The notes under the pieces are model-generated. The model did not search any database and was not told the origin of the DNA. It was given only the letters and a program-made list of their open reading frames with translations. Below are positions 1 to 8,622 of a stretch of 32,440 nt of DNA, in pieces. The stretch lies in contig VSMY01000012.1 of assembly GCA_009773995.1 (NCBI GenBank), positions 1 to 32,440 on the forward strand, in the 5' to 3' direction. Positions within the stretch are counted from its first letter, which is position 1. Each line of letters begins with the position of its first letter. Made by a program: the position numbers and the translations under genes. The DNA is from Oscillibacter sp. (GTDB lineage: Bacteria; Bacillota; Clostridia; Oscillospirales; Oscillospiraceae).

Positions 1-1
1 G

Positions 2-1306
2 CGTACCTGGGCGGCCCTGGCCTTTCTGGCCGCCGCCGGGACGGCGGCCCTGGCGGAGGGGAACCCGCTGCCCCTGCTGCCCGAGGCGGCGGCGGGAACC
101 GCCCTCTTCCTGGCAATGCCCAGGCGGTTCGTGGCGGGGAAGCGGATCCGGCCCGCCATTCCCCCGGCGGAGAAGAGAGAGCGGGGAGAGGACCCCGCCC
201 CCTGGCGGCGGCGGCTGGACCGGGCGGCGGCGGCCCTCCGGGACCTGTACGACAGCATCGGCCGCGCCGCGCCCCCCGCGGCGGACGAGAACCCCGCCAT
301 CGTCTTCGACCGCTCCGCCGAAAAGGTCTGCCGGGGCTGCGCCCTGTGCGAGCTCTGCTGGCAGAAGGACTACACCGGCACCTTCAACGCCATGAACGAC
401 GCCACCCCTTACTTACTGGAGCGGGGCCGGGCCCTGACCAAGGACTTCCCGGACTACTTCACCGGCCGGTGCGTCCACCTGCCGGACCTTCTGGCCGCCA
501 TCAACGGCGAGCTCTCCGCCTTCCTCCTCCGGCGGCAGTACCGGCGGCAGCTGGAGGAAACCCGCCGCAGCGCCCGCGGCCAGTACGCCCAGCTTTCGGA
601 GCTCTTAACCGCCACCGCCGCCGGGCTGGAGGCCGCCGCCCCCGCCATGGCGGCGGAGTCCCCCTGCCGGGTGGGGGCCGCCCTCCGGCCCAAGGAGGGG
701 GAGACCGTCTGCGGGGACACCGTGGCCTCCTTCCGGACGGACCGGGGCCTCTGGTGCCTCCTGCTGGCGGACGGCATGGGCAGCGGCGAGCCCGCCCGGA
801 AGGAATCCGCCCTCATCTGCCGCCTGCTCCAGCAGTTTTTGGAGGCCGGGGTGTCCCCGGAGGCGGCGCTGAAAACCCTGAACTCCGCCATGAGCCTCCG
901 GGGAGCGGACAGCGGGGCCTTTACCACCGTGGACCTGTGCGTCTACGACCCAGGGGCCAGGGAGGCAGCCTTCTACAAGTGCGGCGCGGCCCCCAGCTAT
1001 CTGAAACGGGGCGGCGTAGTCCGGCGGGTCACCGGGGCCAGCCTCCCGGTGGGGCTCCAGGGCCCGCCGCCGGATGTGACGAAGGCTCCCCTGACTCCCG
1101 GCGGCTTCGCCGTCATGATCAGCGACGGCGTGGCGGACCCGGCGGAGGACGAGTGGCTCATGAACCTCCTGGCGGGCTGGATCGGGGACGATCCCCAGGA
1201 CCTGGCGGGGCTCATCCTGGCGGAGAGCGTCCGCCGGGAGCGGCTCCGGGACGACTGCGGGGTCCAGGTGCTGTACTGCCCGGAAACAAAAGCGAGAGAG
1301 GTGTGA
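2..1306 (+). CDS. spoIIE: Stage II sporulation protein E (SpoIIE), C-terminal part, 5' end outside window
   Basis: The reading frame is already open at base 2, so the gene starts before the window. The first residues are hydrophobic and look like the last membrane segment of the SpoIIE N-terminal region. Next comes a cysteine-rich stretch (CRGCALCELCW, near base 330) typical of the central region of SpoIIE. The C-terminal third is a PP2C-type phosphatase domain: the metal-binding LADGMGSGEP sits near base 768 and the second motif MISDGVADP near base 1115. In the family this phosphatase dephosphorylates SpoIIAA at the asymmetric septum to activate sigma-F in the forespore, and it also interacts with FtsZ. 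Its presence implies a spore former. The stop codon lies inside the loop of a strong terminator. An internal ATG at 116 is not the likely start because coding sequence continues upstream. Confidence 0.93.
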   Translation, partial: RTWAALAFLAAAGTAALAEGNPLPLLPEAAAGTALFLAMPRRFVAGKRIRPAIPPAEKRERGEDPAPWRRRLDRAAAALRDLYDSIGRAAPPAADENPAIVFDRSAEKVCRGCALCELCWQKDYTGTFNAMNDATPYLLERGRALTKDFPDYFTGRCVHLPDLLAAINGELSAFLLRRQYRRQLEETRRSARGQYAQLSELLTATAAGLEAAAPAMAAESPCRVGAALRPKEGETVCGDTVASFRTDRGLWCLLLADGMGSGEPARKESALICRLLQQFLEAGVSPEAALKTLNSAMSLRGADSGAFTTVDLCVYDPGAREAAFYKCGAAPSYLKRGGVVRRVTGASLPVGLQGPPPDVTKAPLTPGGFAVMISDGVADPAEDEWLMNLLAGWIGDDPQDLAGLILAESVRRERLRDDCGVQVLYCPETKAREV

Positions 1307-1323
1307 GCCTCTCTCGCTTTTTT
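1288..1323 (+). terminator. Rho-independent terminator of spoIIE
   Basis: The arms AAAGCGAGAGAGG and CCTCTCTCGCTTT pair perfectly around a short loop that contains the spoIIE stop codon (1304-1306). The 3' arm runs straight into a T run. This ends the spoIIE transcript with almost no untranslated tail. Confidence 0.9.
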
Positions 1324-1408
1324 GCTGTCCCCCCTAAGAGAGGGGTACTCGTCCGTCCGGACAGGGAAGTTTTTCCGGCCCTTCGGGCTGGGGAGATTGG
1401 AGCTCAGC

Positions 1409-1945
1409 GATGGCTGGGCAATGCACCCCCCATTCTCTCTTTTGCGAAAAGAGAGAATGCGCCGTGCACGGTGGAAGAGAGAAAACGGGGGCGCGGCTGG
1501 AGTACAGACTGCTTGACACGCAAGTCTTCAGTCCGCGGCGTGGTGCGAGCGGGGGTTTGGATATCATCGAATGGACCGCTCTCCTCTTTCCGCTGCCGCT
1601 GCCCTGGCGCAAGTCGATGGCACCGAAGAATGGCGGCCAGCGAAGCGTCGCTGCCTTGGCACGCACCGAAAGAGAAGTCGTTAGCCGCAGTTCTGAAGCA
1701 AGCGCCGGGTTAGCGGCAGCGAGGACAGGAGGTCAGTCCTTGCATCAACCACCAAAACCCCCGCCCGCACCACGCCGCGGGCTGGAGACATGCACAAAAG
1801 ACGGAGGCACGCCTTGCGCGTCCCCCGTCTTTCGTCCCCCCGCGGGGGCGTACTTCCTTTTCTCTTTTGGACCGTGCACGGCCCGTTTTCTCTTTTCCTT
1901 CTGGCAAGGAAAAGAGAAAATGGGGGGTGCAATGAACCAGCCATC
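1409..1945. repeat. Large nested inverted-repeat element, no credible gene
   Basis: The gene-free stretch 1307-1983 is dominated by this element. The outer arms (about 1409-1485 and 1860-1945) share, in inverted orientation, GATGGCTGG, ATGCACCCCCCATT, CTCTTTT-rich tracts and CGTGCACGG. The inner arms (1533-1560 and 1752-1780) are a nearly perfect inverted pair containing CCGCGGCGTGGTGCG. Each outer arm carries its own hairpin: a perfect 12-bp stem at 1432-1458 and a perfect 15-bp stem at 1886-1920. About 190 bp separate the inner arms. Short open frames cross the element on both strands, but they lack ribosome binding sites and mirror each other because of the symmetry. A non-autonomous mobile element (MITE-like) or a structured transcript are both possible. 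No target-site duplication could be made out. Confidence 0.6.
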
Positions 1946-1983
1946 ATCATGGCTGTAATCCCCCCCGCCCGTCAGGGCGAGTA

Positions 1984-4371
1984 TCACTCCCCCTCCAGGG
2001 GGAACGTCACAATAGCCGTAAACAAATCCGCCACCGTCTCCACCCGGAATTCCCCGCCGCAGGCCTCGGTAAAGCTCTTGGCGATGCTGAGCCCCAGGCC
2101 GCTGCCCCCGTCGGTGCGGCTGGCGTCCCCCCGGACGAACCGGGCGGTGAAGTCCACCCCCTCGGGCAGCTCCGTCCGGCTGGTGTTGCGGACGCTGACC
2201 TCCGCCTGTCCGGGGGCCTCCTCCGTCCCCTCCGCCGTTTTCAGCGTCAGGTACACCCGGCTGCCCTCCAGGGCGTAGCGCAGGGCGTTGTCGATGAGAT
2301 TCTGGAAAACCCGGTAGAGCCGCTTGCCGTCGGCGGTAATCAGGACGGGCTCCTGGGGGAGCTCGATTTTAAAGCCCAGGGCGCTCTCCCGGATGGGCCC
2401 GTCCATATCCGCCAGGGTCTGGCGGAGGAGCTTGGCAAGGTCCAGCCGTTCCAGATGGACGGGCAGCTGGTCCGCCGCCGCCTTGCTGATGTCGAAGACG
2501 TCCTCCACCATGGTTTTCAGCCGCTGGGCTTTCTCGTCGATGATCTTGGCATAGTCCGCCGCCGCCGGGGGCAGGTCCTCCTCCTGCCGGAGGAGCTCCG
2601 CGTAGGAGAGGATGGAGGTCAGGGGGGTCTTCAAATCGTGGGACACGTTGGAGACCAGCTCCACCTTCATCCGCTCGCTGCGGGTCTGCTCCTCCAGGGC
2701 GGCCCGCATCCCGGCCTGAATGTCGTTCAGGCTCTCCGCCGTCTGCCGGAGATCCGCGTCCTCCGGGAGCTTCAGGGGCCTCTCCAGGTCCCCGGCCCGG
2801 ACGGCCTCCACCTGGTCCGCCAGGGCGGCGACGTCTCTCGCCAGGCCCCGGCTCCGCCAGGCCCGGAGGAACAGGGCCAGCAGCGGAATTGCCAGCAGCC
2901 CCAGGGGAAGCTGAACGAACAGCATGAACCCGTTGATTTGGATGAAGACGCTTCCGAAATCAAGCACATGTTCAAACAGCATGTGATAGAAGAACAAGAA
3001 CCAGTTGACCGCCTCCGCCAGGAGCAGGAGGCCAAGGGCCAGCAGCCCCGCCGTGTGGACACGGCTGATTCGCTTCTCAACGGGCCGCTTCAGGTCCCTT
3101 GCCCGGAGACTCCGAAAGAGGCCGCCAAGGAGGGACCTCCGGCCCTCCTGGGGATTGTGCTTGTGGTCGTTGTGAATCAGCCAGCAGAGCCAGAAGAAGG
3201 CCATCGCCCCCGGCAGGTTCATGGTCACGAAGCGCAGGACGGCCATGCCCCAGGCGGCGAAGGAATAGCCGCCCTCCCAGCCGCAGCCGTCGTAGCTGTA
3301 AAGAAGGTCATAGACAATATCCAAATTCAAAAGCCCCGGCAGGAAGGCCCACACGGCGCAGATCGCCGCCAGCAGGAACCGGACCTCCGTCCAGACGCGA
3401 GCAGTCCAGGAGGCGATTTTCCGGTTTACCGGCTCCGTGGACTTCCGCAGGAAGAGCCACGCCGCCATCCAAAGAAGGCCGCAGCCGAACAGCGCCGCCT
3501 GGGTCCGGTAAAAGCTCCGGGATATCTCCACCTGCTGGGCGATGTTGTAGAAGGCGCTGTTGTAATAGGTCCCCCCGTTTTTGTAGTCCACGCCGTAGTA
3601 CCGCTCCGGGCTCCGCCGGACGGCCATGACCACCTTCACACCCTCCAAGTCCTTACTGACGGGGAAGTTGTCGTAGCCGGGGACAAACCACTGGGACTCG
3701 TCGTTGTACAGGCCGTTTCCGTACACGTCCAGGGCCTTGCCGTCCTTGAAGATGGAAACCTTGCCGTCCACAAACTGGAGGTAGAAGTTATAGCCCTCCA
3801 CGGACCGGGCCAGGAGTTTGTCCAGGCCGCTGCCCATGTTGCTGTAGATCTTCCCGTCCTTTACCTCTCCCGTTCGGATGTAGTAGAGGACGTTCTTGTC
3901 GTTCCGGTAGGACTCGTCCGGCTCCCGGTCCTCCTCCGGCTCATTCCTGGCCGGTTCGGACTCGGAGGAATCGGGTTCCGCAAGCCCCCGGTCCACCACC
4001 ACGGCCTCAGTCATCGGGTAAAAGCCCCACCAGGCCCTGGTGGCCTCCTCCTGGACCACGACGGCGTCACCGTAGTAATCCGTCCAATAGGCGTTATCAT
4101 AGAAGTCCACGGTTCCCCCGGCCCCGATGGTCAGAAACTCCCGGAGATACCGGGAGACCTGGTCCCGAAAGGCGCCGGTATTCTGCCAGTCCGTCACCCG
4201 GAGGGGCGCCACGTCCCGCTCCCAGGCGATCCGGTTCCCCACGGCTCCCAGGCTGGAGAGAACCAGGATCACACCTAAGAAGAAGGCCAGGAAGCCCGCC
4301 AGGGCCCGGACCCGCCCGTCTTTGGGCCGGTACTCCCGCTTCTCCTCAGTGTTGTTCCATTTTGTATCCAA
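1984..4371 (-). CDS. Membrane sensor histidine kinase, VanS-like catalytic core
   Basis: A 795-residue kinase. A first membrane segment lies around residues 25-46, followed by an extracytoplasmic domain of about 240 residues with an acidic low-complexity patch. Several further membrane segments occupy roughly residues 290-510, so the sensor has about six in all. A HAMP-like linker leads to the dimerization domain with VSHDLKTPLTS (phospho-acceptor His578), the N box (NLIDNALRYA) and a C-terminal GGSGLGLSI. The G1 region reads VRNTS rather than DxGxG, as in several clostridial VanS-like kinases. It presumably senses an envelope signal and phosphorylates the regulator encoded just upstream; the start codon overlaps that gene by 26 bp, implying translational coupling. 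The ligand cannot be read from sequence. Confidence 0.9.
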   Translation of the reverse strand: MDTKWNNTEEKREYRPKDGRVRALAGFLAFFLGVILVLSSLGAVGNRIAWERDVAPLRVTDWQNTGAFRDQVSRYLREFLTIGAGGTVDFYDNAYWTDYYGDAVVVQEEATRAWWGFYPMTEAVVVDRGLAEPDSSESEPARNEPEEDREPDESYRNDKNVLYYIRTGEVKDGKIYSNMGSGLDKLLARSVEGYNFYLQFVDGKVSIFKDGKALDVYGNGLYNDESQWFVPGYDNFPVSKDLEGVKVVMAVRRSPERYYGVDYKNGGTYYNSAFYNIAQQVEISRSFYRTQAALFGCGLLWMAAWLFLRKSTEPVNRKIASWTARVWTEVRFLLAAICAVWAFLPGLLNLDIVYDLLYSYDGCGWEGGYSFAAWGMAVLRFVTMNLPGAMAFFWLCWLIHNDHKHNPQEGRRSLLGGLFRSLRARDLKRPVEKRISRVHTAGLLALGLLLLAEAVNWFLFFYHMLFEHVLDFGSVFIQINGFMLFVQLPLGLLAIPLLALFLRAWRSRGLARDVAALADQVEAVRAGDLERPLKLPEDADLRQTAESLNDIQAGMRAALEEQTRSERMKVELVSNVSHDLKTPLTSILSYAELLRQEEDLPPAAADYAKIIDEKAQRLKTMVEDVFDISKAAADQLPVHLERLDLAKLLRQTLADMDGPIRESALGFKIELPQEPVLITADGKRLYRVFQNLIDNALRYALEGSRVYLTLKTAEGTEEAPGQAEVSVRNTSRTELPEGVDFTARFVRGDASRTDGGSGLGLSIAKSFTEACGGEFRVETVADLFTAIVTFPLEGE

Positions 4372-5044
4372 TGCCCCACACCACCTTAATATAATCTGGC
4401 TCCTTGGGATTCAGCTCGATCTTCTCCCGAATGCGGCGGATGTGGATCATCACCGTGTTCTCACAGAGGTAGGCGTCCTCGTTCCACACCCGGCGGTAAA
4501 TCTCCTCGGCGGGGAACACCTGACCGGGGTGCCGGATGAGCAGGTCCAGGATCTTGGTCTCCGTGGGGGTCAGCCGCACCTCGTCCCCGTCGGCCCGGAG
4601 GGTCCGCCCGGCGGGGTCGTAGGTCAGCCGCCCGTTGACGATGAGGCCCTGCCGCCCCTCGGCGTTCACGTCCCCCAGGGACGTGTACCGCCGGAGCTGG
4701 CTCCGCACCCGGGCGGCCAGCTCCTGGGGGTTATAGGGCTTGGTGACGTAGTCGTCGGCCCCCATGGAGAGCCCCAGGATCTTGTCCGTGTCCTCGCTTT
4801 TGGCGGAGAGGACGATCACCGGCAGGTTCCGCTTCTCCCGAATGCGCAGCAGGGCCGAGAGGCCGTCCAGCTTGGGCATCATCACGTCGATGAGGATGAG
4901 CTTGACGGCGGGGTCCAGGCACGCGTCCAGGGCCTGGAGGCCGTCGTAGGCTTTGCGGACCTGATAGCCCTCCCGTTCCAGGGTGATGGCGATGGCGTTC
5001 ACGATCTCCGGGTCGTCGTCCACAACTAAGATGCATTCCTTCAT
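4346..5044 (-). CDS. OmpR/VanR-family response regulator
   Basis: A 232-residue regulator with an N-terminal receiver domain (acidic pocket D9-D11, phospho-acceptor D53, K102 in the TKPY motif) and a C-terminal OmpR-type winged helix ending in VVWGIGYKME. It is the cognate partner of the overlapping downstream histidine kinase. A tandem 11-bp repeat in the 120-bp upstream region has the spacing expected for a head-to-tail dimer of this family, which suggests autoregulation. The start ATG at 5044 is preceded by a GGGAGG-type ribosome binding site. Its targets are not identifiable from this window. Confidence 0.93.
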   Translation of the reverse strand: MKECILVVDDDPEIVNAIAITLEREGYQVRKAYDGLQALDACLDPAVKLILIDVMMPKLDGLSALLRIREKRNLPVIVLSAKSEDTDKILGLSMGADDYVTKPYNPQELAARVRSQLRRYTSLGDVNAEGRQGLIVNGRLTYDPAGRTLRADGDEVRLTPTETKILDLLIRHPGQVFPAEEIYRRVWNEDAYLCENTVMIHIRRIREKIELNPKEPDYIKVVWGIGYKMEQH

Positions 5045-5109
5045 ATCGGGTTTCCTCCCTTGAGCTGCTTACAGGATACCAGGCAAATCTTACAGGCGGC
5101 CTGACAAAA

Positions 5110-5131
5110 ATCTTACGATTTTCTTACGATT
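5110..5131 (-). promoter_or_regulatory. Tandem 11-bp direct repeat, likely response-regulator operator
   Basis: On the minus strand the sequence reads AATCGTAAGAA immediately followed by AATCGTAAGAT: two 11-bp units with no gap. One helical turn per unit is how OmpR-family dimers bind. Two further TGTAAG-containing near-copies lie between this site and the regulator start (around 5070-5095). The site sits upstream of the regulator at 4346-5044. I could not assign a convincing -35/-10 pair here. Confidence 0.55.
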
Positions 5132-5159
5132 AAAAAAGGCGGGGAAGCTCCCCGCCTTT
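5132..5159 (-). terminator. Rho-independent terminator of the DUF4340/two-component operon
   Basis: The minus strand reads AAAGGCGGGGAGC, then TTCCCCGCCTTTTTT: a GC-rich stem with a run of six T directly after it. It lies just past the stop codon of the small gene at 5168-5314 and separates this operon from the regulator-kinase pair downstream. The hairpin is symmetric enough to work weakly in the other direction too. Confidence 0.85.
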
Positions 5160-5167
5160 CCACTATG

Positions 5168-5314
5168 TCAGTCCTCCAGGGCCTTTTGCAAATTGTAAAT
5201 GACCTTGTCCAGCTTTTCCTGATGTGCCGCCGGGTCCTTTTCTTTTTTCACTTCCTGCATGCTGTCCAGCACAAATCGGATAAAAGCTTTGAATTGGCTG
5301 TCCGTCATTCCCAT
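5168..5314 (-). CDS. Small hypothetical protein, 48 residues
   Basis: A 48-residue, mostly helical, charged protein beginning MGMTDSQFKAF, with a lysine/glutamate-rich middle (EVKKEKDPAAHQEK). No membrane segment or signal peptide is visible. The start at 5314 is chosen because AAAGGAGC sits about 9 bases upstream; a longer frame reaches back to 5377 but has no ribosome binding site. It is the last gene of the operon that begins at 8552 and is followed directly by the terminator. I do not recognise the family. Its position after a histidine kinase may hint at an accessory role, but nothing in the sequence proves it. Confidence 0.7.
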   Translation of the reverse strand: MGMTDSQFKAFIRFVLDSMQEVKKEKDPAAHQEKLDKVIYNLQKALED

Positions 5315-5391
5315 GCTGAAACGCTCCTTTCCTGGCCGGGATGGTTCTATTTTACCGTAAAAGCCCCCAAAGGTCAAGGCTTCCCCCGTCC

Positions 5392-6621
5392 CTATTTTTT
5401 CAGCGGCATGGCAAACACAAACCGGGTCCCCTCCCGGCCGCTCTCGGCCCTCAGGGTCCCCTTGTGCTCCTGGGCGATGACGGCGGCGATGCTCAAGCCC
5501 AGCCCAAAGCCGCTCTTCTCCCCCCGGGAGGCGTCCGCCCGGTAGAACCGCTCGAAGAGCCGCCCCAGCTGCTCCGCCGGGATGGGCTCCCCAGGGTTGG
5601 AGACCGTCAGCCGGGCCTGGCGGTCCGCCTTCTCCAGGGTCAGGGCGATGGTCCCCCCCTCCGCGCCGTACTTCACGGCGTTGTCCAGCAGAATGGAGAT
5701 GAGACGCCGCAGCCTGTCCCCGTCCCCCAGGACGCGGACCTCCTCCGCCACCCGGTACTCCAAGGGCTTTCCCGCCTCAAAAGCCACCGGCTCAAAGGCC
5801 AGGGCGCAGTCCTCCGCCAGGTCCGACAGGGAGACCTCCGCCAGGACAGGGAGCTGGGTCAGATTGTCCGCCCGTGCCAGGGTCAGCATCTCCTCCACCA
5901 GGCGCTTCATCTGGTGGGACTCGGACAAAATGTTGTCCGTCCACCGGGCGGGCCGCTCCTCCAGGGGCAGGGCGGAGAGGAGCTCCGCGTTGGAGAGAAT
6001 CACCGTCAGCGGCGTTTTCAGCTCGTGAGAGGCGTCGGAGAGGAACTGCCTCTGCTGCCGCCAGGCCCGCTCCACCGGGTTTGTCGCCCACCGGGCCAGG
6101 ATCGCCGAGACCCCCAGCAGCAGCAGAAAGGCCGCCAGGACGATGCGCAGATAGGACCCCATCATCTCCCGGAGCATGGCCCGTTCCATGGACATGTCCA
6201 CAAAGGCTATCCTCTGGTAGAGCCCGTTGTCCCGCCGGAGGTAGCGGAGGCTGTAGCTCTGGATCACGCCCTCCGGCGGCTCCTGGCCCAGGCAGTCCTC
6301 CAAAATGGCGGTGAGCTCCGCCGTGTCCTCCAGAGCGGCGTAGGTGCCGCCGGTGACGTAGGCGGTGTAGGTCCCCCCGCCGCCGGGCCAGACGCTGACG
6401 GTGAAATAGGGCAGCAGCACCTTGTCCCCGCCGATCTCCACGCCGATCTCCGGCTTCCGGCCGCCGGGCTCCTCCTGAATGACCCGGTGGAGCACCTCCC
6501 GGCTCAGGTCCTCCACATTCCCCCGGAGGGCGGCGAAGATGGCGAAGCACACCACCGCCAGCACGGCGGTGACCATGGCCATGCAGACGGCCACAAATTT
6601 CAGCCGTAGCTTTCGGATCAA
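5392..6621 (-). CDS. Sensor histidine kinase
   Basis: About 410 residues from a TTG start at 6621, which has AAGGAG 10 bases upstream. A frame extending to a TTG at 6687 lacks a ribosome binding site. There is one membrane segment near the N-terminus (FVAVCMAMVTAVLAVVCFAI), an extracytoplasmic sensor of about 120 residues, a second membrane segment (IVLAAFLLLLGVSAIL), then the dimerization helix with SHELKTPLTV (phospho-acceptor His199) and an ATPase domain with LLDNAVKYG and GFGLGLSIA. It is encoded 101 bp after its response regulator. It presumably signals to that regulator in response to an envelope cue; the signal is unknown. Confidence 0.9.
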   Translation of the reverse strand: MIRKLRLKFVAVCMAMVTAVLAVVCFAIFAALRGNVEDLSREVLHRVIQEEPGGRKPEIGVEIGGDKVLLPYFTVSVWPGGGGTYTAYVTGGTYAALEDTAELTAILEDCLGQEPPEGVIQSYSLRYLRRDNGLYQRIAFVDMSMERAMLREMMGSYLRIVLAAFLLLLGVSAILARWATNPVERAWRQQRQFLSDASHELKTPLTVILSNAELLSALPLEERPARWTDNILSESHQMKRLVEEMLTLARADNLTQLPVLAEVSLSDLAEDCALAFEPVAFEAGKPLEYRVAEEVRVLGDGDRLRRLISILLDNAVKYGAEGGTIALTLEKADRQARLTVSNPGEPIPAEQLGRLFERFYRADASRGEKSGFGLGLSIAAVIAQEHKGTLRAESGREGTRFVFAMPLKK

Positions 6622-6722
6622 GGCCCCCTCACTCCTTGTTGATAAGTTTGTGGATATTGTGAAAAACTTCCAGAAAGCAGAAATCAAAATAGGAGGAAGT
6701 CACAGTTGACGAAACGGGTGTT

Positions 6723-7397
6723 TCAGCCCTCCTCCAGGCAGTAGCCCACCATGCGGATGGTCCGGATGCGGACCTTCGCGCCGATGTGGGCCAGCTTCTT
6801 GCGGAGGAAGGAGATGTAGACCTCCACGTTGTTGTCCTCCGCGTCGGACTCGTAGCCCCAGATCTTCAATAGCAGGGACTCCTTGGTCAGCACCAGGTTC
6901 CGGTTCAGCATCAAAAGCTCGCAGATGTCAAACTCCTTCCGGCTCAGCCGTACGGACTTCTCCCCGCAGGAGAGGGTAAAGCTGCTCTTGTCCAGCCGCA
7001 CGCCGCCGAACTCCAGGGCCTCCGGGTCCCGCAGCTCCGGCTGCCGCCGGGTCAGGGCCCGGACGCAGGCCAGCAGCTCCTTGGGGTCGAAGGGCTTGGT
7101 CAGATAGTAGTCCGCCCCCCGGTCCAGGCCCTCCACCTTGTCCGAGACCTCGGACCGGGCGGTGAGCATCAGCACCGGGACGGCGTTCCCCGCCTCCCGG
7201 AGGCGGCGGAGCACCGTGAAGCCGTCCAGCTTCGGGAGCATCACGTCCAGCAGGATCACGTCGTAAATGCCCGTCAGGGCCTCGTCCAGGCCGGACTCGC
7301 CGTCGTGGCGCACGTCGGCGGTGTAGCCGCTGAGCTCCAGCAGGTCCTGGAGCGTGGCGGCCAGCCGCGCCTCGTCTTCAATTACCAGCACCCGCAT
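6723..7397 (-). CDS. OmpR-family response regulator
   Basis: A 224-residue regulator. The receiver domain has acidic residues E7-E9, phospho-acceptor D51, T79 and K101 (LTKPF). The C-terminal winged helix ends in RTIRMVGYCLEE, the usual OmpR wing. It follows the DUF4340 gene by 12 bp and precedes the kinase gene, so all three are one transcript from the promoter at 8623-8652. The ATG has an AAGGAGGAAC-type ribosome binding site. DNA targets are unknown; control of its own operon is a reasonable guess. Confidence 0.93.
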   Translation of the reverse strand: MRVLVIEDEARLAATLQDLLELSGYTADVRHDGESGLDEALTGIYDVILLDVMLPKLDGFTVLRRLREAGNAVPVLMLTARSEVSDKVEGLDRGADYYLTKPFDPKELLACVRALTRRQPELRDPEALEFGGVRLDKSSFTLSCGEKSVRLSRKEFDICELLMLNRNLVLTKESLLLKIWGYESDAEDNNVEVYISFLRKKLAHIGAKVRIRTIRMVGYCLEEG

Positions 7398-7409
7398 GGG
7401 CGTTCCTCC

Positions 7410-8552
7410 TTATTCCGCGTCTTGGGTCCCCTCCTGGCTCTCCGCCGGGGCGGGCTCCTGCACCACGCCCCGCATGCCCGCCACGGAGATGGTCATCACC
7501 GCGTCGATGCTGTCGGTGCCCAGGGCATAGATGGCCCCGTCCTCCAGCCGGACATAGCGCCCGGACTGGTCGGGCATCCGGGCCCCCACGGAGAGGGTGA
7601 AGGTCTGATCCGCCCCGTTCTCGGCGTACTCCACCTTTAAAATCGCGTCGGCGGGGTGGAAGCCGCAGATCTCCGCCGCCTCCTCGCTGGGGAAATAGTC
7701 CACGCACTTGGCCATGGACATGGCGGCCAGGTCGTGGAGCAGGTCCTGCATCAGGGGGGCGGCGGTGACGTTGTCGCTGCCCTCGAACCAGAGGGCGGGC
7801 TGGTCCTCCCCGCCGGAACGCCGGGCGTTGAGGCTGACCGCGGGCCGTTCCGGCTCCTCCTCGGGCGCTTCCGGCTCTCCGGCCTCCTCTTCCCCCTCTT
7901 CCGCGCCGCCCTCCTCCGCCGGCTCCGGTGTCGGAACGGGGCCCTGGATGGTAATGGCCCGGAGGTTCCCCTCGCTCAGGTCCGGCAGCTCCGGCAGGAC
8001 GCACATGTCGTAGATCGGGGTCTGCATCAGCTTCACCAGGGTGTCCGCCACGATGTAGACCGTGGACTCGTCCCCATTCATGCACATGTAGTAGCTGTCC
8101 CCGTCGGTAGTGGCCTTGCCGAAGGCCAGGGTCTGCTCCTTCTCCCCCGCCGAGGCGGTGAGGGTGGCCGAGGGCGTGTCCAGGCCATGCTCCGACTTGT
8201 CCTCCCCGGCGGGAAGGACCTGCTGGAATTTCAGGGAGGACAGGGTCTCCAGAATGGAGGTCACCGTGTCGTCCTTCAAGGGGAAGTCCGGCCCGTCGGC
8301 CCAGATCCACTTCCCAGCCTCATCCAGGGCGAAGGAGAGGGTGGCCGAGCCGTTGTACCAGCGCAGGGCGGTATAGGCTCCGGGATCCACCGGAGTTCCA
8401 TCCGCGGAAAGGCCCGCGGCCGCGGTCTTTTCCGCCAAAGCCTCCTCCCGTCCCTCCCGGTAAATCATGCCGAAGACGACAAGCAGAGCCAGGAACAAGG
8501 CCCCGGCGATGCTCAGCAGTATGGTGACGGTCCGTCTTTCTTTCCAGGTCAT
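7410..8552 (-). CDS. DUF4340 domain membrane-anchored protein
   Basis: A 380-residue protein: a short cytoplasmic tail (MTWKERRTVT), a single membrane segment (about residues 10-33), then a large extracytoplasmic part. Repeated patterns of the type TLAFGKATTDGDSYYMCMNG and TFTLSVGARMPDQSGRYVRL match DUF4340, a family usually found beside GldG-type ABC transporter subunits. An acidic Glu/Pro-rich linker (about residues 209-234) splits the two halves. The start at 8552 has AGGAGG 7 bases upstream; an upstream in-frame extension to 8624 lies in the leader. No ABC transporter gene is present here; the gene instead heads an operon with a two-component system, so a role in signal input is possible but unproven. 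Confidence 0.8.
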   Translation of the reverse strand: MTWKERRTVTILLSIAGALFLALLVVFGMIYREGREEALAEKTAAAGLSADGTPVDPGAYTALRWYNGSATLSFALDEAGKWIWADGPDFPLKDDTVTSILETLSSLKFQQVLPAGEDKSEHGLDTPSATLTASAGEKEQTLAFGKATTDGDSYYMCMNGDESTVYIVADTLVKLMQTPIYDMCVLPELPDLSEGNLRAITIQGPVPTPEPAEEGGAEEGEEEAGEPEAPEEEPERPAVSLNARRSGGEDQPALWFEGSDNVTAAPLMQDLLHDLAAMSMAKCVDYFPSEEAAEICGFHPADAILKVEYAENGADQTFTLSVGARMPDQSGRYVRLEDGAIYALGTDSIDAVMTISVAGMRGVVQEPAPAESQEGTQDAE

Positions 8553-8622
8553 GAAAGGTCCTCCTATATCCGGCCCGGCGGCACGCCGCCGGGAAGTGGC
8601 CAAAGGTCGTTTACAGGAAGCC

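Noticed and set aside
1410..1958. Protein-coding gene in the spoIIE-kinase gap
   Set aside because: Open frames here have no ribosome binding site, and similar translations appear on both strands because of the inverted repeats.
2455..4278. Long plus-strand open frame opposite the histidine kinase
   Set aside because: It is a GC-driven shadow; the minus-strand frame has full kinase motifs, and the plus translation is low-complexity without a ribosome binding site.
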